Source of the DNA: Synergistaceae bacterium | GTDB lineage: Bacteria > Synergistota > Synergistia > Synergistales > Aminobacteriaceae | Assembly: GCA_017394925.1 (NCBI GenBank) | Contig: JAFPWQ010000082.1 | Span: 1 to 5,033, forward strand | Length of the DNA: 5,033 nucleotides | Reading direction: 5' to 3' | In this document: positions 1 through 4,896 of the stretch, in pieces | How positions within the stretch are numbered: the stretch's first letter is position 1 | Layout: every line of letters begins with the position of its first letter | Notes under the pieces: model-generated | Seen by the model: only the letters and a program-made list of their open reading frames with translations | Told to the model about the DNA's origin: nothing | Databases searched by the model: none | Translations under genes and position numbers: made by a program

Positions 1-633
1 GATGGGATTGAATTTCGCGGATTCAAACAGGAAACAGTAGAAGCACTCGCAAAATATTCAGGTGTACCCGTCTGGAACGGATTGACTGACACGGATCATC
101 CTACGCAGGTACTTGCAGACTTTCTCACGCTCAAAGAAAATTTCGGAAGGCTTAAGGGATTGACTCTCGCATATCTCGGAGACGGAAGAAATAATATGTC
201 GAACGCTCTCATGATCGGCTGTGCAAAAATGGGAATCAATTATGTAGTCAGCTCACCCAAAGAGCTTGAGCCGGACAAAAATTTACTCGAAAAATGCAGA
301 GCCATTGCTGCACATTCAAGTATAAGCATCATCAATGACCCGAAAGAAGCAGTGAAGGGTGCAGATGCAATTTACACGGACGTATGGGTCTCAATGGGAG
401 AAGAGGCACTCAAAGAAGAACGTTATAGATTATTATCATCATGGCAGGTCAATTCTGAAATCATGAATGCAACGGGCAAAGAGAACACGATATTTTTGCA
501 TTGCCTTCCTGCGGTTAAGGGCAGTGAAGTTACTGAAGAAGTGTTTGAATCTGAACGCTCAAAAGTTTTTGACGAGGCAGAAAACCGAATGCACACGATA
601 AAGGCCGTAATGGTTGCCACGCTTGGAGCATAA
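1..633 (+). CDS. argF: Ornithine carbamoyltransferase, 5'-truncated by window edge
   Basis: The enzyme transfers the carbamoyl group of carbamoyl phosphate to ornithine, giving citrulline, in the cytoplasm (arginine biosynthesis, or in reverse in arginine catabolism). The frame is open from base 1. The TTG at 82 lies inside conserved sequence (VWNGLTD) and is not a start. 210 residues are visible against about 310 for the family, so roughly the first 100, including the carbamoyl-phosphate SxRT loop, lie upstream. Visible motifs, in window residue numbers: HPTQ 33-36; GDGRNN 60-65 in the second domain; DVWVSMG 127-133, the ornithine-binding SMG loop; HCLP 167-170 with the catalytic Cys; and the C-terminal block FDEAENRMH 190-198. 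Nothing looks broken. The next gene begins at the base after the TAA stop. Anabolic argF/argI and catabolic arcB cannot be told apart here. Confidence 0.95.
   Translation, partial: DGIEFRGFKQETVEALAKYSGVPVWNGLTDTDHPTQVLADFLTLKENFGRLKGLTLAYLGDGRNNMSNALMIGCAKMGINYVVSSPKELEPDKNLLEKCRAIAAHSSISIINDPKEAVKGADAIYTDVWVSMGEEALKEERYRLLSSWQVNSEIMNATGKENTIFLHCLPAVKGSEVTEEVFESERSKVFDEAENRMHTIKAVMVATLGA
625..628 (+). promoter_or_regulatory. RBS (GGAG) inside the end of argF
   Basis: GGAG lies five bases before the ATG at 634, inside the last codons of the ornithine carbamoyltransferase gene. It supports that start and implies that the two genes are translated from one mRNA. Confidence 0.7.
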
Positions 634-1149
634 ATGCAGTATACGAGTCTTAATGCCCATGAAGATGTCCCGAAATCGCACCCAAGAATAGAATTACGCG
701 GGAGGCTTGACAGTCTTAACGCGCAGATAATTTTATTTCAGGCATATTCAGAAAATCAGATATATATTTCGGATTTGGAGCAGCTTCGTAAAGTGATAAG
801 GCAACTCCAGAGGTGCGAGGCAGAAGAAAAGACTTTTTCAGGTCAGTTAGAGTTATGGGGCTATGATGAAGATGATATACATTATCGTTCACACAGGCCG
901 GAAAAATTTTACGTACTTGGACATATACTGCCTCACAGGGATATGAAACACGAAGCCGCAGAGATTAATTTACTGCGTACTCTTGTGCGTGAAGCTGAAA
1001 TTACTGCGTGCCGTGTTTTTCATGAAAATGATACTTTGAAGATATGCCATATTCTGAATCGTTTAAGCAGTGCATTGTATATTCTGATATATAAATATCT
1101 TCCGGAAAATTATGATAAAATAATCGCATTCCCAAAAACAAAAAAATAA
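634..1149 (+). CDS. Short EutT-like corrinoid (cobalamin) adenosyltransferase
   Basis: Family assignment is by pattern recognition. The 171-residue protein resembles the helical core of PduO/EutT-type ATP:corrinoid adenosyltransferases, which make adenosylcobalamin in the cytoplasm. Supporting blocks are KSHPRIELRGRLDSLNAQI (14-32; compare PduO KxDPRIxxxGxLDELNxxI), RSHRPEKFYVLGHILP (85-100), LLRTLVREAE (113-122; compare ARTVxRRAE) and LNRLSSALYIL (141-151; compare the NRLSD helix). It lacks the PduO N-terminal TGDxGxT nucleotide loop. It also lacks the CCxxC metal site of long EutT: its only cysteines are 61, 126 and 138, none paired. It starts immediately after the argF TAA, in the same frame, with GGAG five bases upstream, so it cannot extend further. 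No ethanolamine genes are visible. It could serve any B12-dependent enzyme, or be a degenerate paralogue. Confidence 0.65.
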   Translation: MQYTSLNAHEDVPKSHPRIELRGRLDSLNAQIILFQAYSENQIYISDLEQLRKVIRQLQRCEAEEKTFSGQLELWGYDEDDIHYRSHRPEKFYVLGHILPHRDMKHEAAEINLLRTLVREAEITACRVFHENDTLKICHILNRLSSALYILIYKYLPENYDKIIAFPKTKK

Positions 1150-1155
1150 TGGCTC

Positions 1156-1186
1156 TTGACATTTTCATCGGGGGGGGGGGTATTAT
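1156..1186 (+). promoter_or_regulatory. Promoter of the lipoprotein gene, with poly-G spacer
   Basis: A perfect -35 box TTGACA (1156-1161) and a -10 box TATTAT (1181-1186, 5 of 6 to consensus) flank a 19-base spacer made of TTTTCATC plus eleven G. The sigma-70 optimum is 17, which nine G would give. Transcription should start near 1193 and leave a leader of about 50 bases before the ATG at 1243. A TATAAA at 1184-1189 is a less likely -10 because it would make the spacer 22 bases. Confidence 0.75.
1170..1180 (+). repeat. G11 homopolymer tract in promoter spacer
   Basis: Eleven consecutive G fill the second half of the spacer between the -35 and -10 boxes. Runs this long are unusual in such AT-leaning intergenic DNA and are known to slip during replication. 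Placement between promoter boxes is the arrangement used for phase variation of Neisseria meningitidis porA. Length variation is inferred, not observed. Confidence 0.9.
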
Positions 1187-1209
1187 AAAATATACGTATT
1201 TTATTCCCA

Positions 1210-1219
1210 CGTTTAAACG
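1210..1219 (+). other. 10-bp perfect palindrome in lipoprotein leader
   Basis: CGTTTAAACG reads the same on both strands and lies in the untranslated leader, downstream of the predicted start site and 10 bases before the RBS. It could be an operator half-site cluster or chance. No known regulator is recognised. Confidence 0.3.
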
Positions 1220-1228
1220 AAAATGTAC

Positions 1229-1234
1229 AGGAGG
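1229..1234 (+). promoter_or_regulatory. Consensus RBS AGGAGG of lipoprotein gene
   Basis: A perfect AGGAGG sits eight bases before the ATG at 1243. This fixes the start of the lipoprotein and argues against the overlapping frame that begins at 1149. Confidence 0.9.
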
Positions 1235-1242
1235 TTATTATA

Positions 1243-2325
1243 ATGCATTCAAGACGCGTATGGTCATGCTGGTTGTTAATGGGATTGATTTTCTTCGCGG
1301 TGATCTCAGGAGGCTGCGGAGGAGGAAGCAGTTCCAGTTCAGGAAATGGAAACGGAAACGGAGAAAGTTACACGGGCAATAACACGATAAGCTATGAGGC
1401 ACTTGCAGGGACATGGACAGGCTCAAACGGAAGCGGAAGCGGTCAGAACAACAAATATCTTCCGGGTCAGAGAGTTCCAGTAAAAGTTGAGAACCTTGAG
1501 TATTCGATCAGGAACATAAATTACTCTGAGGCATCGAAGACAGGAACGGCAGAACTCTCACTGAAAGAACATGTAACGGATGAGCAGTACGGTGTTAATT
1601 CTAACCGGGACTGGGGCGGAGGATTCAGCACATTCACGATGACTAATTCGGGTCAAAATTCATGGACATTCTCACGCGAATATTCAGACGGAGAAGACAA
1701 CGTAACGATAACGCTTCAGTCAGAGAATGCCGGAAGACTTCGCAATGTCGGAAGTCTCATTAATGAGGATGACCCTTCGGACAGGACAGATTTTGATTTC
1801 ACATGCGATGTAACCAAACAGGCAGATGAATCATCAACGCCTTCTCCGAGTGAGCCGGTTGAATATGTCGACTGGACGAAATTTTCAGGGACATGGATAC
1901 CGGAAGACGGAGAGATTGATGTCTTCAAAGCAGGTTCAGACATAACAGAATTTGCTCTCAATTATGCATCATCTGGTTTTTCACTTTCGATTTCTGAATC
2001 AGAGAATGAAGGAGAGTACGATGTGAGCTTTTACGGAGACGCAGTGATCCCGTTCGTGAAGACCAATACAGAAGGCTATACATGCAGCAGGAATACATAT
2101 GACCTCAGCGGAGCATGTACATTTAAAACTTCAAGTGAGTATCAGGGACTTCACAGCAATCATGAAGAAAATCCTTCGGGCTTATTCATCTCGATATTTG
2201 ACTGGAGCGATAACGAGATAAATCTTGTGTTCATTGATGAGGATAATGCAATTACATCTGCAGGCGGAGAGTTAATCACGTCAGAAGTAACTGTATCATT
2301 CAGGTGCAGGAGAGCAGGAAGCTAA
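1243..2325 (+). CDS. Predicted surface lipoprotein with two related domains, function unknown
   Basis: 360 residues. The N-terminus is a lipoprotein-type signal: HSRR, a hydrophobic core (about 10-21), then SGGC with Cys25 as the probable lipidated residue. Position -3 is Ser rather than the usual Leu/Val/Ile, so the lipobox is imperfect. A low-complexity tether follows: GGG, five Ser and three GN pairs (26-40). The rest looks like two tandem beta-rich domains. Domain 1 opens with LAGTW (54-58) and ends near FTC188; domain 2 opens with FSGTW (214-218) and ends near FRC355. The spans are about 133 and 140 residues, joined by a Ser/Pro-rich linker (197-206). Cys281 and Cys292 in domain 2 could form a disulfide. 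No family or catalytic motif is recognised. It is a single-gene unit with its own poly-G promoter, consensus RBS and terminator, so expression is probably variable. Its partner or ligand is unknown. Confidence 0.85.
   Translation: MHSRRVWSCWLLMGLIFFAVISGGCGGGSSSSSGNGNGNGESYTGNNTISYEALAGTWTGSNGSGSGQNNKYLPGQRVPVKVENLEYSIRNINYSEASKTGTAELSLKEHVTDEQYGVNSNRDWGGGFSTFTMTNSGQNSWTFSREYSDGEDNVTITLQSENAGRLRNVGSLINEDDPSDRTDFDFTCDVTKQADESSTPSPSEPVEYVDWTKFSGTWIPEDGEIDVFKAGSDITEFALNYASSGFSLSISESENEGEYDVSFYGDAVIPFVKTNTEGYTCSRNTYDLSGACTFKTSSEYQGLHSNHEENPSGLFISIFDWSDNEINLVFIDEDNAITSAGGELITSEVTVSFRCRRAGS
1342..1359 (+). repeat. Three in-frame GGAAAY hexamers (Gly-Asn tether)
   Basis: Three near-identical hexamers (GGAAAT, GGAAAC, GGAAAC) encode Gly-Asn three times just after the lipidation site, and a related GGAGAA follows. 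Because the unit is 6 bp, copy changes would alter tether length without shifting the frame. Confidence 0.6.
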
Positions 2326-2357
2326 TTCATCATAACAATCATAAAAGAGAATCACAA

Positions 2358-2388
2358 GGCACTCTGAAACTCTCAGGGTGTCTTTTTT
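2358..2388 (+). terminator. Rho-independent terminator of lipoprotein gene
   Basis: A 10-bp stem, GGCACTCTGA (2358-2367) with TCAGGGTGTC (2373-2382), pairs at every position including two G-U wobbles. It has a 5-base loop (AACTC) and is followed at once by six T (2383-2388). It lies 32 bases after the lipoprotein stop and just before the metY promoter, so it separates the two units. Confidence 0.9.
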
Positions 2389-2393
2389 GTTGC

Positions 2394-2421
2394 TTGACAT
2401 AAGAATTCATGAATGTAAAAT
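2394..2421 (+). promoter_or_regulatory. Promoter of the metY-hydrolase unit
   Basis: A perfect -35 TTGACA (2394-2399), a 16-base spacer and a -10 TAAAAT (2416-2421, 5 of 6) start just after the upstream terminator. The predicted leader is about 50 bases, too short for a SAM riboswitch or T-box, so any control of metY probably acts on transcription initiation. Confidence 0.75.
2405..2414 (+). promoter_or_regulatory. 10-bp palindrome in the metY promoter spacer, possible operator
   Basis: ATTCATGAAT is a perfect palindrome lying wholly between the -35 and -10 boxes, where a bound repressor would block RNA polymerase. It does not match the E. coli MetJ box (AGACGTCT). Its role is inferred from position only. 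Confidence 0.35.
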
Positions 2422-2464
2422 TTTTCAGACTTCAGGATTTTACCCGTCATATTGAATTAAGCTG

Positions 2465-2470
2465 AAAGGA
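2465..2470 (+). promoter_or_regulatory. RBS (AAAGGA) of metY
   Basis: AAAGGA lies nine bases before the ATG at 2480 and supports that start. The closer ATG at 2472 is in another frame and too near the RBS. Confidence 0.75.
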
Positions 2471-2479
2471 AATGATTCA

Positions 2480-3763
2480 ATGAGCAAGTATAAGTTCGAG
2501 ACGATACAGCTTCATGCAGGACAGGAATCGCCGGACCCGGCAACAGACGCAAGAGCAGTTCCCATATATGCGACAACTTCATACGTCTTCAAAGACTCGG
2601 CAACGGCAGCAGGAAGATTCGCACTCACAGAGCCGGGCAATATATACACGCGCTTAATGAACCCGACAAATGATGTCTTCGAGAAGAGAATCGCGGCACT
2701 TGAATCAGGTGCAGGCGCATTATCTGCGGCATCAGGGTCTGCGGCAATCGTCTATGCTGTGCAGAACATCGCAAAGGCCGGAGATCATGTAGTGTCATCG
2801 ACGAATCTTTACGGCGGAACGTTTAACTTATTCGCAAATACTCTTCCCGAGCAGGGGATCACAGCAACGTTCGTTGACCCTTCAGATCCAAACAATTTTG
2901 AGAAGGCAATTAAGCCCAACACGAAATTATTATACGCGGAGACACTCGGCAATCCGAACTCAGACGTGATTGACATTGAAGCCATAGCAAACATCGCACA
3001 TAAACACGGAATCCCGTTCGTGATCGATAATACGTTCGCAACGCCGTATCTCGTGAGACCCATTGAGTACGGAGCAGATATAGTTGTGCATTCGGCGACG
3101 AAATTCATCGGTGGTCATGGTTCAGTCATGGGAGGCGTTATAGTTGACGGAGGACATTTTGACTGGGCGCAGAACGATAAATTTCCGGGACTCTCAAAGC
3201 CGAATCCGTCATATCACGGCGTAATCTTCACGAAGGCAGCAGGTAATCTCGCATACATCATCAAGTTACGTACTACATTAATGCGTGATTTGGGAGCTTG
3301 CTTATCACCGTTCAATTCGTTCATGCTCTTACAGGGAACTGAAACGTTATCGCTTCGGGTTGAACGTCATGTAGAGAATGCACTTCAGGTTGTGAGTTTC
3401 CTCAATGGACATAAGAAGGTCGAACGCGTGAATCATCCTTCACTTGAGACAGGCAGACAGAAAGAGCTTTATGATAAATATTTCCCGAACGGAGGCGGCT
3501 CAATCTTCACGTTTGACATCAAGGGCAATGCAGAGACCGCGAAGAAATTCACCGAGAGCCTGAAATTATTCTCACTACTTGCGAACGTTGCCGATGTGAA
3601 ATCACTCGTCATTCATCCTGCATCAACGACACACTCGCAGCTGAACGAAGAAGAATTATTATCATGCGGAATAAGACCTACAACGATAAGGCTTTCAATC
3701 GGAACGGAACATATTGACGATATTATTGCGGATCTTGCACAGGGATTTGAGGCCGTGAAATGA
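2480..3763 (+). CDS. metY: O-acetylhomoserine sulfhydrylase (aminocarboxypropyltransferase)
   Basis: A PLP enzyme of the Cys/Met-metabolism family. It makes homocysteine from O-acetyl-L-homoserine and sulfide in the cytoplasm (direct sulfhydrylation route to methionine). 427 residues, full length for MetY and longer than typical cystathionine gamma-synthases. Residues seen: Tyr56 and Arg58 (YTRLMNPT), which contact PLP phosphate from the neighbouring subunit; the SGSAA loop 85-89; Tyr111 (NLYGGT), stacking on the cofactor; Asp183 (VIDNTFATP), pairing with the pyridine nitrogen; Lys208 (SATKFIGGHG), forming the Schiff base; and Arg404 (TTIRLSIG), binding the substrate carboxylate. The block KSLVIHPASTTHSQL (374-388) is typical of MetY. 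All key residues are intact. It is first in a two-gene unit, and its TGA overlaps the next ATG. O-succinylhomoserine as donor is a less likely alternative. Confidence 0.95.
   Translation: MSKYKFETIQLHAGQESPDPATDARAVPIYATTSYVFKDSATAAGRFALTEPGNIYTRLMNPTNDVFEKRIAALESGAGALSAASGSAAIVYAVQNIAKAGDHVVSSTNLYGGTFNLFANTLPEQGITATFVDPSDPNNFEKAIKPNTKLLYAETLGNPNSDVIDIEAIANIAHKHGIPFVIDNTFATPYLVRPIEYGADIVVHSATKFIGGHGSVMGGVIVDGGHFDWAQNDKFPGLSKPNPSYHGVIFTKAAGNLAYIIKLRTTLMRDLGACLSPFNSFMLLQGTETLSLRVERHVENALQVVSFLNGHKKVERVNHPSLETGRQKELYDKYFPNGGGSIFTFDIKGNAETAKKFTESLKLFSLLANVADVKSLVIHPASTTHSQLNEEELLSCGIRPTTIRLSIGTEHIDDIIADLAQGFEAVK
3749..3752 (+). promoter_or_regulatory. RBS (GAGG) inside the end of metY
   Basis: GAGG lies seven bases before the ATG at 3760, within the final codons of metY. 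With the 4-base ATGA overlap it supports coupled translation of the hydrolase. Confidence 0.65.
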
Positions 3764-4749
3764 GAATAAGAAAAATTGTTGTGTCAGTCATTGCTGTCTG
3801 TATTCTGGCTCTGAGTGTATCTCCATGCATGGCCGGTGTTGAAGAACATATTGACGTTAAGATTTCCGTATCTGATGTTCCCATGAGCAATGATAAAGTT
3901 TTGATTCGTAAAGATATACTCTTCGCGAGATATGACACATGGCCTCAGGCAGATTTAAAGATGGATATATATTCGCCGTCTGCTTCTGAGAATGCAAAAC
4001 ATCCTGCCGTGATATTAATCCCCGGAGGTTGCTGGATAACTGCTCCGAAAAGTGCATGGAGTCAGATGTGCATGAAGTTAGCCGAGAATAATTTCATTGC
4101 GGCAGGCATTGAGTATAGAGTTATAGGTGCGGCAGATTACACTGAAATTATCGGCGATGTCAAAGCGGCTGTGCGTTATTTGCGCGCTCATGCTGACGAA
4201 CTGCATATTGATGCGAATAAAATTGCGGTCATGGGAGCATCAGCAGGAGGGTATCTTGCAGTGATGTTAGGCGTAACAGGAAACACGGATAAATTTACAT
4301 TCGGTGATAATCTGAATCACGGCAGTAACGTTCAGGCAGTTATTGATTGCTTCGGCCCTACGGATTTAACGAGAACAGCTGATGATTATTCTGATGAAAA
4401 GAAAGAACTGTATTATTCGCCTTCAAGTTTCCTGTCTATTTTCGTGAACGGTGTATCAGGCTACAAGGACAGGAAGGGCGGATCAATTCGTGATAATCAT
4501 GAGAGGGCAGAAGATGCGAATCCCCTGAATTACATCAGCAAAGACACTCCGCCGTTCTTAATATTTCACGGTGATTCAGATAAAACTGTATCACTGAGTC
4601 AGTCAAAGATTCTTCATGACGCACTGACCGAAAAAGGAATCGATTCGAGTTTTTATATCATCAACGGCGGCGAACATGACGCTGCGTATTTTCATCAGCC
4701 TCAGGTAGTGAAGATAATCACAGACTTTTTGAAACGTGTATTGAAGTAA
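3760..4749 (+). CDS. Exported alpha/beta hydrolase, esterase-like (BD-FAE/acetyl esterase type)
   Basis: 329 residues. A Sec signal peptide is clear: MRIRK, a hydrophobic stretch (6-22), and a probable cleavage after CMA (25). The enzyme should therefore act in the periplasm or outside the cell. The mature part is an alpha/beta hydrolase: oxyanion strand ILIPGGCW (85-92), nucleophile elbow GASAGG with Ser161, acid Asp274 in HGDSDKTV (270-277), and His306 in GGEHDAAY. Pro88 and Cys91 replace the His and third Gly of the more usual HGGGW. The layout fits carboxylesterases that remove acetyl or feruloyl groups from xylan or similar substrates; a peptidase is less likely. The exact substrate cannot be read. 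A stretch of about 50 residues after GPTDLT (199-204) is probably a lid. The start is fixed by the 4-base ATGA overlap with metY and an upstream GAGG. No clear terminator follows. Confidence 0.85.
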   Translation: MRIRKIVVSVIAVCILALSVSPCMAGVEEHIDVKISVSDVPMSNDKVLIRKDILFARYDTWPQADLKMDIYSPSASENAKHPAVILIPGGCWITAPKSAWSQMCMKLAENNFIAAGIEYRVIGAADYTEIIGDVKAAVRYLRAHADELHIDANKIAVMGASAGGYLAVMLGVTGNTDKFTFGDNLNHGSNVQAVIDCFGPTDLTRTADDYSDEKKELYYSPSSFLSIFVNGVSGYKDRKGGSIRDNHERAEDANPLNYISKDTPPFLIFHGDSDKTVSLSQSKILHDALTEKGIDSSFYIINGGEHDAAYFHQPQVVKIITDFLKRVLK

Positions 4750-4857
4750 GAAGTATTTGAATACAGGAGCTTTTATTGCAGGCAGGATATGAACGCGATG
4801 AAAGCTCTCACAAAAATTGTCTCTAACTGCTTTCCGAAACTAAATTATCAGGCTTCA

Positions 4858-4866
4858 TGTTATAAT
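4858..4866 (+). promoter_or_regulatory. Extended -10 promoter before the repeat-bearing gene
   Basis: TGTTATAAT matches the extended -10 consensus (TGnTATAAT) perfectly. No convincing -35 box lies 16-18 bases upstream, as can happen with extended -10 promoters. Transcription would start near 4873, about 24 bases before the ATG at 4897. Between the hydrolase stop at 4749 and here I see only a weak inverted repeat and no gene. Confidence 0.6.
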
Positions 4867-4884
4867 TTCAAAATCAATATCTTC

Positions 4885-4888
4885 GGAG
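4885..4888 (+). promoter_or_regulatory. RBS (GGAG) of the repeat-bearing gene
   Basis: GGAG lies eight bases before the ATG at 4897 and downstream of a perfect extended -10. This is the main reason to prefer 4897 over the in-frame ATG at 4789. Confidence 0.65.
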
Positions 4889-4896
4889 TGATTTAT

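Noticed and set aside
82..84. TTG as a start for the ornithine carbamoyltransferase
   Set aside because: The upstream codons 1-81 encode conserved family sequence (AKYSGVPVWNG), so the gene continues beyond the window.
1149..1382. Forward reading frame starting at an ATG that overlaps the adenosyltransferase stop (TAATG) and running through the G tract
   Set aside because: It spans a strong promoter, the G11 tract and the consensus RBS of the lipoprotein. Its tail is an Arg/Lys-rich out-of-frame reading of the lipoprotein. A one-base G-tract change does not fuse it to the lipoprotein either, since a TAA at 1186 lies in the lipoprotein frame.
1001..1426. Minus-strand open frames over the adenosyltransferase end and lipoprotein start
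   Set aside because: They are antisense to well-supported genes, have no RBS or recognisable motifs, and the Pro run is just the complement of the G tract.
2400..2479. SAM riboswitch or T-box in the metY leader
   Set aside because: Only about 50 bases lie between the predicted start site and the ATG, and no multi-helix structure or terminator/antiterminator pair is seen there.
2809..3108. Minus-strand open frame inside metY (and similar ones at 423-620, 1716-1961, 3723-3938 and 3857-4057)
   Set aside because: They are shadows of conserved + strand coding sequence and have no independent start signals.
4767..4807. Inverted repeat GAGCTTT/AAAGCTC after the hydrolase as a terminator
   Set aside because: The 7-bp arms are separated by 27 bases and no T run follows, so it does not fit a rho-independent terminator.
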